From Rattus norvegicus (Eukaryota > Chordata > Mammalia > Rodentia > Muridae), in assembly GCF_036323735.1 (NCBI RefSeq), contig NC_086021.1:163633976-163697975 (forward strand): DNA of 64,000 bases, in the 5' to 3' direction. The notes below the pieces were generated by a model that was not told the DNA's origin, ran no database searches, and worked only from the letters and a program-made list of their open reading frames with translations. Position numbers and translations under genes: made by a program. Below, piece after piece: positions 33,318 through 43,525 of this stretch (positions are counted from its first letter, which is position 1; each line of letters begins with the position of its first letter).

Positions 33318-33640
33318 AGGTTTTTTTTGATCCAAGGTTTCTCTGTGTAGCCCTGGCTGTCCTAGAACTCATTCTGTAGACCAGGCTGGCCTCTCACTCA
33401 CAGACATCTGCCTGCCTCTGCCTTCCAGGTGCTAGGGGCTAAAGGCATATGCCGCCACCGCCTGGCCAGATTCTGGACTTTAAAAAAAAAGTTTTTAATG
33501 TATTTTATGCTTGGCATACTGGCACATGCATGTAATCCTAGCACTCAGGAGGCAGAGGCCAAAGTGGTCTTCATAGAAAGTTCCAGGGCATTCAGAGTGA
33601 CAGTGAGACCCTGCCTTTAAAAAAAAAAGAAAGAAACAAA
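33318..33640. mobile_element. Antisense B1 followed by sense B1
   Basis: 33318-33467 is B1 complement (TGTAGACCAGGCTGGCCTCT). 33508-33640 is sense B1 (AATCCTAGCACTCAGGAGGC) with an A-tail. They form an inverted pair 40 bp apart, able to pair in the pre-mRNA. Confidence 0.88.
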
Positions 33641-33654
33641 ACAGGTGTTTTTAA

Positions 33655-34080
33655 TTTTATGTTTATAGCTATTTTGCCTGCCTGTATATCTGTACACAAT
33701 TTGCATGCCTTGGAGGCTAAAAGAGGCCCACTTGGTGACCAGGAACTCTCTGTAACTCCAGTCCTAGGGGGTCTGATGCCTTCTGTTGGGGGCACTGCAC
33801 GCAAAGCGCCCAGACACTTAAAAATCTCACAAACAAGAAAGAAAGAATGAATGGTGCTAGGCTGATGCTTCATCAGGTCAGATCCAGGCTTCTAATCTAA
33901 CAACTCAGGAGCCTGGGGCAGGAGAACAGCAGGCCTGAACCACAGAGCGAGTGAGTGTAAGGCTGGCTTGGGCAGGTTACAGAACCTCCCTCCAAATGTT
34001 CAAAAGGTAGACAGGCTGAGAGCATAGCCCAGTGGTAAAATACTTGCCTCACATATGCATGGTCCTGGGTTCAGCACTGA
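33655..34080. mobile_element. SINE fragments in intron 3
   Basis: 33655-33730 resembles antisense B2/B3 (ATTTTGCCTGCCTGTATATC). 33750-33830 resembles sense B3 tail (CTGTAACTCCAGTCCTAGGG). 33872-33990 is degenerate B1. 34015-34080 is an ID-like head (GCATAGCCCAGTGGTAAAAT). Confidence 0.5.
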
Positions 34081-34242
34081 CTTCTCTTGGAAAGGAATGA
34101 AAGGAAAGATGCAGTCCGTCCTCCTGAGAAGCTCCTAGACGGGAACCTAGGTGTAGATGCACACCAGTGATCCCCTCAGAAGGCTCAGTGGGCATCGAGG
34201 GGGGCATGGCTGCAGAGAGTCTCAGCACACTTCCTTTTGCAG

Positions 34243-34369
34243 GATGAGCTCATGGCAGAGCTGGAGGAACTCGAACAAGAGGAGCTAGACAAGAATTTGT
34301 TGGAGATCAGTGGGCCCGAAACAGTCCCTCTACCAAATGTCCCCTCTGTAGCCCTACCATCCAAACCCG
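34243..34369 (+). CDS. Chmp4b: Chmp4b exon 4 (residues 162-204)
   Basis: This 127-nt exon starts GATGAGCTCATGG (Asp162-Glu-Leu-Met) after CCTTTTGCAG and ends with the first base of the Ala204 codon before GTGAGT. It encodes the acidic autoinhibitory stretch (ELEELEQEELDKNLLE) and the Pro-rich linker ETVPLPNVPSVALPSKP. In the family the acidic C-terminal half folds back on the basic hairpin to keep the monomer soluble. The linker leads to the VPS4/ALIX-binding tail in exon 5. The open frame continues 61 codons past the donor into intron 4, which matters only if the intron is retained. Confidence 0.97.
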
Positions 34370-36633
34370 GTGAGTATGCCCAGAGTCGGGACACACCCTG
34401 GCGCCATGGGAAGGGGGTGATCTCATGGTCAGTTGACTTTGGTTTGGGGTCTGAGCCAAACAGCATGGTTGTGATTGCCACAATGCCAGTGTTGTATGAC
34501 TTTCCCTGGTTTTCTCCAGAACAGGATTTCCTGACCTCAGCACCGGTGACATAGCCAGCTAATTCTGGGGGTAGCAGTGGGGCTACGATGCAGCATAACC
34601 ACTGGCTTCCCACCAGATGCTAGTAGCAGCCACTGCCACACAGAGGTCACAGAGACACAGCTACAGTGACTCCAGGCGTCACTACATGTCCTCTGTGGAG
34701 TTGGGAGTGGGAATTAAGACACTCTGTCCTAGTGAGGGAGGTTAAAAGGATTAGAGAGAGGAGGGATGGGGGGAACCGATGTAATTGTTTAATTTTAAAA
34801 AATTTGAAAAAGGAAAAAAGAAAAAAGAACCTCTGTTCTAGAATGACTTTTCTTACCACCAAATATAGGAATGTTCTGGGCACCGTGCAATACTCTGGGA
34901 ACTTGAGTCTTGCCCTAGCTAGGACCCCATGCTGTTTGCTGTCAGGGAGGGAAACAGCTCTAGCTGGTTGTGCTTCTGTAAAACCATCATTTCTTCCCTC
35001 TTCCCCTCCCTGAGTGTTCACTCCTCACTGAAAGGCTCCACACAAAGCTCCAGAGTCAAAACTATACCACTCCAGAGTGGAAAGGGCTGTCAGCTGGGGG
35101 CTTCCTCTCCCGCTTCTCCCTCCCCCCCCACCCCTGCTGTGGTAAGGAGGAAGCCCCCGGCTCTTCAGTTCATCTGTCAAGGCAGTCTAGCAAAGCCTGG
35201 CTCCAGCAGGTCCAAGTGGAGTTGGCTTGGCAAAGACGGCATCCTGTGAGAGGGACGCTCCTGTCTGTCTCCTCAACCCTGGGTGCTTCAGAGCTGAGGG
35301 ACCCTGGTGTGGCTCCCCCTGCTGAGGGCTGAAGGGAGTTGCTGTGGAAGATGTGCTGGCTTCCTGAATTTGCATAGCAGCTTGTAGGTCTGGCTACAGG
35401 ACAGGGCTGTGTGTGTGTGTGTGTGTGTGTGTGGATGTTGTGGTGTGTGTGTGTTGTGTGTGTGTGTGTTGTGTGTGTGTGTTGTGTGTGTGTGTTGTGG
35501 TGTGTGTGTGGTGTGTGTGTGGTGTGTGTGTGTGTGCGGTGTGTGTGGTGTGGTGTGTGTGTGGTGTGGTGTGTGTGTGGTGTGTCTGTGTGTGTGGTGT
35601 GTCTGTGTGTGTGGTGTGTGTGTGGTGTGCGGTGTGCGGGTGGTGTGCGGTGTGTGTGTGGTGTGGTGTGTGTGTGTGTGGTGTGTGTGTGTGTGCGGTG
35701 TGTATGTGGTGTGCGGTGTGTGTGGTGTGTGTGTGTGGTGTGTGTGTGGTGTGGTGTGTGTGTGGTGTGGTGTGTGTGTGTGTGTGGTGTGTGTGTGGTG
35801 TGCGGTGTGTGTGTGGTGTGGTGTGTGTGTGGTGTGTGTATGTGTGTGGTATGTGTGTGTTGTGGTATGTGTGTGTTGTGTGTGTGTGTGTGTTGTGTGT
35901 GTGTTGTGTGTGTGTGTGCGGTGTGTGTGTGGTGTGCGGTGTGTGTGGTGTGTGTGTGTGGTGTGTGTGTTGTGTGTGTGTGTGTGCGGTGTGTGTGTGG
36001 TGTGCGGTGTGTGTGTGGTGTGCGGTGTGTGTGTGGTGTGTGTGTGTGTGGTGTGTGTGTGTGGTGTATGTGTGGTGTGTGTGTGTGTGTGGTGTGTGTG
36101 GTGTGTGTGTGGTGTGGTGTGTGTGTGGTGTGTGTGTATGTGTGTTGTGTGTGTGTGTGTTGTGGTATGTGTGTGTTGTGTGTGTGTGTGTGGTGTGTGT
36201 GTGGTGTGTGTGTGGTGTGGTGTGTGTGTGTGGTGTGTGTGTGTGGTATGTGTGTGTGTGTGTTGTGGTATGTGTGTGTTGTGTGTGTGTGTGTGTGTGG
36301 TGTGTGTGTGGTGTGTGTGTATGTGTGTTGTGTGTGTGTGTGTTGTGGTATGTGTGTGTTGTGTGTGTGTGTGTGTGGTGTGTGTGTGGTGTGTGTGTGG
36401 TGTGGTGTGTGTGTGTGTGGTGTGTGTGTGTGGTATGTGTGTGTGTGTGTTGTGGTATGTGTGTGTTGTGTGTGTGTGTTGTGATGTGTGTGTGTGGTGT
36501 GTGTGGTGTGTGTGTGTGGTGTGTGTGTGTGGTATGTGTGTGTGTGTGTTGTGGTATGTGTGTGTTGTGTGTGTGTGGTGTGTGTGTGTGGTGTGTGTAT
36601 GTGTGGTGTGGTATGTGTGTGTGGTGTGTGTGT

Positions 36634-36676
<43 letters not shown>

Positions 36677-36738
36677 ATAGTGGGGCATGACTCCAGTTCC
36701 CAGCCAGGCATCAGAAAGCATCTTTTCTGTGTTGACAG
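34370..36738 (+). other. Chmp4b intron 4
   Basis: This 2369-bp intron runs from GTGAGT to TTGACAG. Bases 34370-35400 look unique, with a purine/A-rich patch at 34790-34830. Bases 35408-36674 are a TG-rich array making up just over half the intron. Only 64 bp separate the array from exon 5, and these must hold the branch point, possibly in GGGGCATGACTCC near 36690. Confidence 0.93.
35408..36674. repeat. TG-rich array (TGTGTGGTG/TGTGTTGTG family)
   Basis: A 1267-bp stretch made of (TG)2-6 blocks separated by GG or TT, with occasional TGCGG, TCTG and TATG variants and higher-order duplications. It ends in a pure (TG)n at 36638-36674. In the Chmp4b transcript it is a UG-rich element just upstream of the last exon. 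Confidence 0.97.
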
Positions 36739-36803
36739 CCAAGAAGAAGGAGGAGGAAGACGACGACATGAAGGAGTTGGAGAACTGGGCGGGATCCATG
36801 TAA
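36739..36803 (+). CDS. Chmp4b: Chmp4b exon 5, terminal coding part (residues 204-224 and stop)
   Basis: The acceptor TGTGTTGACAG is followed by CC AAG AAG AAG. This completes Ala204 and gives KKKEEEDDDMKELENWAGSM, then TAA at 36801-36803. The segment is the C-terminal amphipathic helix of CHMP4 proteins, known to bind the Bro1 domain of ALIX, with Leu217 and Trp220 as the hydrophobic face. It also lies in the region used for VPS4 MIT-domain recognition. Thus the whole ALIX-binding tail depends on correct use of this last acceptor, which sits 64 bp after a 1.26-kb TG-rich array. The likely pyrimidine tract is short (CATCTTTTCTGTGTTGACAG). Confidence 0.97.
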
Positions 36804-37040
36804 CTGTCCCAGCAGAGGCTGGGCCCAGACGGACTCTGGTGGCCTGTGCATCGGGCAGGTGTGTGCGTGCGCAGGGCAGGCAGGACGAGGTGCAGGCTCC
36901 TCCATCGCTCAGCTCTCACCCAAAGCAGTAGGCCGCATCCCTGCTCACTCTCACATAGCACGGCCTGTGCCCAGGGGCGGGTGGGGGGAGGGGTGGGCGG
37001 GTGGGAGGTGCCTGCTGTTTATAATGTTGAATTTCTGTAA

Positions 37041-37046
37041 AATAAA
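37041..37046 (+). terminator. Proximal poly(A) signal AATAAA
   Basis: A canonical hexamer lies in TTTCTGTAAAATAAACTGTA, about 240 nt after the Chmp4b stop codon. Cleavage would be expected about 15-25 nt downstream, near 37060-37070. Confidence 0.85.
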
Positions 37047-37569
37047 CTGTATTTGCAAATCCAACACTGAGCTTCTGGACTACGCTAACCCCACTGCTGA
37101 GGCCTCTGTGGAGAGGGTCGGCCATTTGCAGTTGAAACAACCTGGAGAATATAGCCCGTGTCCTTTAAATCAGCTGACTTGTCTCACATTTCTCTGTAGG
37201 ACGTGTACGGTACTGGCAGGAGAGTCATTTTTAAAGCCATAGATAGGCTTTTCCTCGTTCTTAGCTGTAATAACATACCTGGTTTGATTCCTCAAGAGCT
37301 GTGTTTCTGTCTGTCACCTGTGTACTGGCCCCATGTGTACCTCCCTGCCCTTGTCACTCCTGCCCCCCAGTCTTTTGGAGTCTGTGACACGGATCTGAAG
37401 TGGATGTGCTCTCTTGCGAGCAGATGAGATTGTTAGAATTAAGCTCCAGCTATCCAGTTTTCTAACATAGCTCTAAGGTCCTCATTGCTGTTTGTGATAA
37501 TTGGTACATAACTCATTGGAAACATGTGCATACATTTATATTCAGATGAAATTATGGTTTGCACTGTCT

Positions 37570-37575
37570 ATTAAA
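37570..37575 (+). terminator. Candidate distal poly(A) signal ATTAAA
   Basis: The common variant hexamer ATTAAA lies in CTGTCTATTAAATATC. It is followed within 30 nt by a T-rich then GT-rich stretch (TTTTCATATTGCTGTTGTG) resembling a downstream element. It would give a 3' UTR of about 790 nt. Confidence 0.55.
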
Positions 37576-37599
37576 TATCTTGATTTAATTTTCATATTG

Positions 37600-38060
37600 C
37601 TGTTGTGTTCAGTCAATCTCTCACCTTCCTTGGGAGCTGACTCCTAGGCCAGCACTAGTCCAGGGTCATCTGGGGAAACACGAAGGGCTATGAAACGGCA
37701 GATCTCTTTTCCAGAAATCTCAAGATCCTGGAGGCCTCAGAGCTGTGGCCCCACTTAGCCTGGGACTGTCGAGGTCCACTTTCAGAGAGTTGGTTCTTGT
37801 ACAGCCCCAGAATCTTCCCTCTTTGTCTGCCAGCACCTAGGGCGATGCCTGTGGGAGCCTCTGTCTGGTGGAAACCACGGTGTCAAGATGCTTCGGACGC
37901 TCTTCTTCAGCCAAGTAGATCTTAACACGTTCCTTCTCCTGGATGTCAAGTTCAGGATTGAGAAGCCACCCCCTCTCCCCTAGCTTCTCAAGAGATTAAA
38001 ACTGGTCTGAGCTCACGAAGGCATATTGTTATTCTCAGTGTGCACAGGTCAAGCTACTCT
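37600..38060. other. Downstream flank of Chmp4b, no recognised feature
   Basis: Repeat-free sequence with moderate G+C. I see no exon with protein similarity and no second gene start. Confidence 0.6.
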
Positions 38061-38062
38061 CC

Positions 38063-38404
38063 TGTCTTAGTCAGTGTTCTGTTTGCTTGAAGAGACACAT
38101 GACAGCTTCTTAAACATTTGATTGGGGACTTGCTTACAGTTTCAGAACTTGACCATCATGGTGGGCAGCGTGGCAGGAGGGAGGCATGGTGCTCGAGCAG
38201 TAGCTGAGAACTTAACGTCTAATCTACAATTTAGAGGCAGAGACTGGGTCTGGTGTGGCCTTTTGGAACCTCAGGGCCTGCCCCCAATGGAACTTCCTCC
38301 AACAAGGCCGCATCTCCTCATCTTTCCCCAGACAGTTCTTCCAGCTAGGGACTAGGCATTCAATGACATGAGCTGATGGGAGGCATTCCCATCCAAACCC
38401 CACA
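38063..38404 (-). mobile_element. MaLR-type LTR, antisense
   Basis: It starts TGTCTTAGTCAGTGTTCTGT and ends CCAAACCCCACA. The flanks TCTCC and GCTCC are a four-of-five match to a 5-bp duplication. It is more diverged than the copies at 15536 and 46026. Confidence 0.7.
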
Positions 38405-38946
38405 GCTCCCCAGGCCTGGAGTTCTGTGTGTGTGAAGCAGCTCATAGCCTGCTCACCTTCCCGGCTGCCACACTCAGTTCAGACTCCATAGCTGAGTTGA
38501 AATTTCCTGGTTTGGGAGGAATTGGGTTTGGCTAATGTCACAAGCTCTACTTGCCAGGGTCTCTCTGCCAACAGGATTGTGGTTCCCAAGCATCCTTTAA
38601 TGTGAGAAAGCCAGAGCAGCCTTTCCTGAGTCTTTCCAGCTGCCTAGGACTTCTCTCCCTAGGTCTGTGTGAGTAGAGCTTCTAGATCCCCCTCAGCTCT
38701 GACAGGCACAGAGGCTAGTCCAGGGGCAGTGTCTGGGCTCCCTCCAAGAAAAAGGTGTTTATTTCTACATACATACATACCTTGTGCCTGGGTCGGGGGG
38801 CATAGTGCTCACCAGTGTCTAGGTTTTTGTGCTTAGGAAGTTCTCAGGCCTGAAGAGATGTTGCCATTCCAGATATTTTGGGTACAAGCAACAGAAGAAG
38901 ACAGCCAACACACAGAAATGACACTTATTTTAAGCTTATTCAGGTG

Positions 38947-39126
38947 GTTTTTTTTTTTTAAGATTTATTTATTTATTATACACTGTAGCTGTCTTCAGAC
39001 ACACCAGAAGAGGGCATCAGATCATTACAGATGGTTGTGAGCCACCATGTGGTTGCTGGGATTTGAACTCAGGACCTCTGGAAGAGCAGTCAGTGCTCTT
39101 CACCACTGAGCCATCACTCCAGCCCA
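38947..39126 (-). mobile_element. B2 SINE, antisense
   Basis: A T-run and AAGATTTATTTATTTATT lead into near-consensus B2 complement ending CCATCACTCCAGCCC. Confidence 0.96.
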
Positions 39127-39282
39127 GGACAGGAAGTCTTGATGGAAGTGTTAGGGTTCCGCATCTCAGCTGTGTTCTCAAGAACAAAGCTCTTGCCACT
39201 GTGGTAGTGCATAACTAATGACAACAAAGTCAAGGCTAGTCAGTTGTGTGTGGTAGTGAGACTGTCTTAAATACAGTGAAAA

Positions 39283-39405
39283 CAGCCAGGCATGGCACAT
39301 GCCTTCAATACCAGCACTCAGGAAGTAGAGGGAGGAGGATCTCTTGAGTTTCAGGCCAGCCAGGGCTGCACAGAGAGACCCTGCTTCAAAACAAAACAAC
39401 TGCTT
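39283..39405 (+). mobile_element. B1 SINE, sense
   Basis: GCCAGGCATGGCACATGCCT, CCAGCCAGGGCTGCACAGAG and an A-rich tail are present. Confidence 0.85.
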
Positions 39406-39703
39406 TGCCTGCCACTCGGCCTAGGCACGTGGGCTTTTCTTTACACTGCTGCCTCTGGTCCGTGAGCTACCCTGGGTCACCCTCTACTCCCAGAGCAAGC
39501 AGTGGGGTGGACATCTGGCCTTGCTTTCACTTCCGCCTGTGTTAACAGATCCCATAAGATTACACACAGATTATCTCTGTGTCTCATGGGCCGTGACTGT
39601 TACACGGCTCATGCCGGAGTGTGGGAGATGGGATGTATACAAAGGAGTCTTTTAGGATTCCCTGCTAAGGCTGGAGATGGACTTTCTTGTCCCAGAGTGT
39701 CTA

Positions 39704-40026
39704 TCATGGTTTGTCTATGCTTGGGCTAGAGAGTGGCACTGTCAGGAGATGTGGCCTTGTTGGAGTAGGTGTGTCACTGTGGGCATGGACTTTAATACCC
39801 TAGTCCTGACTGCCTGGAAGTGAGTCTTCTCTTGGAGGCCGGCAGAGGACGATGTGGAACTCTCAGCTCCTGCTGCACCACAGCTGCCTGGATGCTGCCA
39901 TGTTCCCACTTTGATGATGATGGACTGAACCTCTGAACCTGTAAGCCAGCCCCAATTAAATATTGACCTTATGAGAGTTGCCTTGGTCATGGTGTCTGTC
40001 ACAGCAGTAAAACTCTAACTAAGACA
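39704..40026 (+). mobile_element. 5' LTR of a MaLR element
   Basis: It begins TCATGGTTTGTCTATGCTTG (first G mutated), contains CCAATTAAATATTGACCTTA as the poly(A)-signal region and ends CTCTAACTAAGACA. It is paired with the copy at 41366. Confidence 0.85.
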
Positions 40027-41365
40027 GAAGTTGGTACCAGGGACTGGGGTATGGCTGTGATAGGCCTGACCATTCTTTTGTTTGGAAGAATATAGATTTC
40101 GGAATTTGGAAAGCCATGAAATGTTTTTAAGTGGGGCTTAATGAGCCGTCCTAGTCAGAATATGGAAGACTTGCTGTGAGTAACTGGGCAGACCAGGCCT
40201 AAGAGGTTTCAGAGGAGAAGAATTTCAGTATGTGGTATAGAGACTGTCTTTTGAGGTATTTTGGTGAAAACTGTGTCAGCTTTTTGCCCTTGTCTGAGAG
40301 TCTACCTCAAGCTAAAGTAAAGAGGTTTATATTAATTGCATTGACAAAGGAAGTCTCAAAAAAAACCAACAGACTTTGTTTTCTGGTTAAGTCTCATGAA
40401 GAACATTTTGAACAAACGTAGCAAACTTAGGAAAAATATAAAATATATGGTTCGAATATTAAAGGGGCTCCAGGTAATGAAATGGGGCTGAATCTTGTGT
40501 ATTCAATTGAATTAAGGGAGTGGAGATCTTGGGGCAAGATCCCACCCAGCTAAATTTAGGACCAGGCATGGTAATACAAGCCTCTAATCCCAGGAGGCAA
40601 AGGCAAGCAGATCTCTGAGTTCAAGGCCAGCCTTGAACAGAACAGGTTCTAGGTGAAGAAAAGTCTAGGCATGGTGGTACTCACATTCAATCCTAGAATT
40701 ACGGGAGACAGACCCATGCAGATCTGATTTCAAGGTCAGTCTACAGAGCAAGATCCAGGACAGCCAAGCCTAGGCAGTGAAGGAGTTGGAAAACAGAAAG
40801 CTGGTGAAAATGTAATAGAACAAGGAGGGTGTGTTCCAGCCCCAGCAAACAGCAGAACTCAGCAGGGATGGAGAAGTGACGATAGCCCTTTGGAGGAGCC
40901 CAGAAGATCAGGTGTGGATCCCAGACATTGAAACAAGAAGCTGTAACATTGAAATTGCCTTGGAGACCCCAGGATGTTCTAGATGCCAGAGCCGTGGGCT
41001 CTCTGCTGAGGAAAGCTGCTAGCAGGAAGTGGAACCAGCTTAGGAGAAAGAAGTTTGTTGCAGTCAACAAAGATGAAAAAGGAGCTGGAGATCTGAAGGC
41101 TGCTTTGACGTCAGCCATGGAGATGCCGAGTCTGGAGTCTGCCCAGCTGCTTTCCTGTCTTGCTTTAGGGATTACAGTAAAGTGATTGGATAGATCTCAG
41201 AAGAGACTTTGAACTTTGGACTTTTAACATTGTTAAGACTGCTATGCTATAGACTATGGGAACTTTGGAAGTTGGACTAAATATATTTTGCATTATGCTA
41301 TGTTTAGGTGTGGCCCCATAGACTCGTACATTTGAATAAGCCTATTGGGGCCAGGGAATGGAATA
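40027..41365 (+). mobile_element. Non-coding internal region of the MaLR element
   Basis: Immediately after the LTR comes a tRNA-Leu-type primer-binding site (TGGTACCAGGGACTGGGG, 40032-40049). Just before the 3' LTR is a purine-rich GGGGCCAGGGAATGGAA. The 1.34-kb interior has no retroviral open frame, as is usual for MaLRs. It holds two inserted sense B1 pieces (about 40565-40665 and 40666-40790). Confidence 0.8.
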
Positions 41366-41603
41366 TGATGGTTTGTATTTGCTTGGGCTAGGAAAGGGCA
41401 CTATTAGGGGTTGTGGTCTTGCTGGAGGGGGTGTGGCCTTGTTGGAGCAGGTGTGTCACTATGGGTGTGGACTTTAATACCCTAGTCCTAGGTACTTGGA
41501 AGCCAGTATTCTGCTAGTGGCCTTCAGATGAAGATGTAGAACTCTCAGCTCCTCCTGCACCATGCCTGCCTGGATGCCACCATGATCCCACCTTGATGGT
41601 AAT
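41366..41603 (+). mobile_element. 3' LTR of the MaLR element, truncated
   Basis: TGATGGTTTGTATTTGCTTG GGCTAGG through CACCATGCCTGCCTGGATGC is homologous to the 5' LTR. It stops about 80 bp early at TTGATGGTAAT, where a B1 fragment (41604-41695) takes over. Confidence 0.85.
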
Positions 41604-41700
41604 AGAGGTGTAGGGATCTCAGTTTGAGGCCAGGCTACCCTTGTCTGTAGGGTTCCAGGTCAGCCAGGACTGAGTGAGACACTGCCAAAAACCCCAAAAT
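41604..41700 (+). mobile_element. B1 fragment, sense
   Basis: GATCTCAGTTTGAGGCCAGG and TTCCAGGTCAGCCAGGACTG with an AAAACCCCAAAA tail form the B1 3' half. Confidence 0.75.
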
Positions 41701-41931
41701 AGGGTGGAGATCTGAGGATCCACTTTAACAAAGTTCTTGGTAACTCTAGGGGCCTACCCTTAAAGCCAGGAGACATATGTCCCCAGAAAAGCATATGTGG
41801 CTGCTCCATTACCTGGTCCCACTCATCACTCAGCTACTGTTACCCAGAATTCTCAGAACGTGAGTTCTAGTAGCCCCTTGGCCTTGGCTTCCACTCCTGG
41901 ACACAGCCTCTTCTCTCTCCTGTCCCTCTCC

Positions 41932-41934
<3 letters not shown>

Positions 41935-41991
<57 letters not shown>
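41935..41991. repeat. (TG)n microsatellite
   Basis: An uninterrupted array of about 28 units. Confidence 0.98.
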
Positions 41992-42488
41992 GCTGCTGAG
42001 ATCAGAGCCTAGCACCTTCCTGGCCCACTATAAGCCCAACCTTACAAATGTAGTATTTTGCTTGTCTCTGCCATCCCTCATGAAACTGTAGTTTGACAGG
42101 AAGTTGAGGAAGGCGGTTGCTGTCACTTCCCTTCTGGTGTGGTCAAACACACTGGAAAGACCCTCCCCCCTCCAGCCCCAGGAGTACTGGTGGGAAGAAG
42201 CACCATCAACCACAGTGAGGGGTAAGGAGAACTTGGGGGAAGTGGGAAGTCAAAGACTCCTGTCAAACCCACCTTGAAGCCTGAGCAGAGTTCTGGTGTT
42301 GCCCTGCTTCTGAGCGATGACAGTGCCAATATACCTGCGTCAAATATTTATGCAATGAATTATAGATAAAGAAAACTGAGGCAGCAGGGTGTGTTAAGCC
42401 TTGGCCAGCACTAAGACATGGTCGCAGTGCCCTTCTACCCACCCAGGCCTCATTTGGTATGCCTTCTGCATCCACATAACAAAAATGG

Positions 42489-42538
42489 CTTCCTTCCTTC
42501 CTTCCTTCCTTCCTTCCTTCCTTCCTTCCTTCCTTCCT
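42489..42538. repeat. (TTCC)n microsatellite
   Basis: A perfect tetranucleotide array of about twelve units. Confidence 0.98.
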
Positions 42539-42699
42539 GCCAAGTTGCATACTAGCCTTGCTGGTTCTCTTTCCAGAAGTGTCTTCTCTGGCCCAGAGCA
42601 TCACAGGCAGTCACTGTTTTCAGTTAGAACAGCGGCTCTGAAGGAGCAGTGAGCTCAGAACACTGTAAAGCCATCATTGCATTCAACCCACACAGACCA

Positions 42700-42790
42700 C
42701 CTGGGGCTTGTTTTACAGTGGGAGGAGCCCAGGCACAGAAGGGTTAAAGAGATTTGTCTAAGGTCCGAGCATCCAGCAAGTAGGCACAAG
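42700..42790 (+). mobile_element. MIR fragment
   Basis: TTTTACAGTGGGAGGAGCCC AGGCACAGAAGGGTTAAAGA GATTTGTCTAAGG follows the MIR core. Confidence 0.6.
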
Positions 42791-42954
42791 AACCAACCTC
42801 TCTCCTCACATACTCTTATCTGTCACCATGGTGAGGCAGAGGCGCATTCACAGAAGCACATACCTGTTGCAGAAAGTGCCAGCCCTGATGTGACTAAGTG
42901 TTGGGCCCAAAGAGAAGGCTCCCTTTCATTTCTGCTAGCTGCTGAGAGCCAAAA

Positions 42955-43158
42955 ATGTTATCAACCTATGGGTCAAATGACCCTCTCATAGGAGTCCCAT
43001 ATTGGATAATCCTGCATATCAGATAATTACATTACATACCAGCAAAATTACAATTATGAAGTAGCAGTGAAATAATTTTGTGGTTGGGGGTCACCACAAC
43101 ATGAGACATTGTATTAAAGGGGGGCAGCATTAGGAACATTGAGAACTGCTGCTCTAGA
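42955..43158 (-). mobile_element. URR1-type hAT DNA transposon fossil
   Basis: TATCAACCTATGGGTCAAAT GACCC at one end and TTGTGGTTGGGGGTCACCAC AACATGAG ... CATTGAGAACTGCTGCTCT at the other match the rodent URR1 non-autonomous hAT family with terminal inverted repeats. Recognised from memory of the family. Confidence 0.75.
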
Positions 43159-43449
43159 GAGCCAGGAAGCAGAGGGGCAGAGTCATGCAGTAATTGGGCT
43201 CCAGTGCCCTTCCACAGAGACTGGTAAGATGGGGAGCCTAGGTCGGGGAGCCTCCCACAACCCGAGACCTTTTCTCTTTTCTCCCTGGACACTGATGTCT
43301 CCTCCTCTCCCTCTTCACCTTGGATGGCTCTCTGGGGACACTCGGCTTCTTCACAGGAAGAGTGGACAAAGCTACCAAGGTGGTCTGTTTCTCTATTGAT
43401 GCAAATAAAAAAGAAAAGAAAAGAAAAGCCACTGGAAAGGTATGTGCAC

Positions 43450-43486
<37 letters not shown>

Positions 43487-43525
43487 TGTGTCTGTGTCTG
43501 TGTCTGTGTGTCTGTGTGTGTGTAC
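43450..43525. repeat. (TG)n/(TGTGTC)n microsatellite
   Basis: A TG array changes into TCTGTG hexamers and ends in TG. Confidence 0.95.

Larger units (their letters stand above)
33209..34242 (+). other. Chmp4b intron 3
   Basis: This 1034-bp intron (GTGAGT to TTTTGCAG) is made almost entirely of SINE pieces: an antisense B1 (33318-33467), a sense B1 (33508-33640), a mixed B2/B3 fragment (about 33655-33830), a degenerate B1 (about 33872-33990) and an ID-like head (about 34015-34080). Confidence 0.9.
36804..37595 (+). other. Chmp4b: Chmp4b 3' UTR (proximal and distal ends)
   Basis: The sequence after the stop codon is free of SINEs and simple repeats up to about 37600, unlike both flanks, as expected of a UTR. 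The first about 260 nt end at AATAAA (37041-37046). The following about 530 nt run to ATTAAA (37570-37575), which is followed by a T/GT-rich stretch. I infer two alternative 3' ends. The exact cleavage positions are estimates. Confidence 0.75.

Noticed and set aside
35170..36961. Open frames of 423-557 residues rich in His-Thr or Val-Cys
   Set aside because: They are produced by the TG-rich array of intron 4. The low-complexity sequence mirrors the repeat, not a protein.
40230..41185. Short frames inside the MaLR interior as retroviral genes
   Set aside because: MaLR interiors are non-coding, and none of the frames resembles gag, protease or polymerase.
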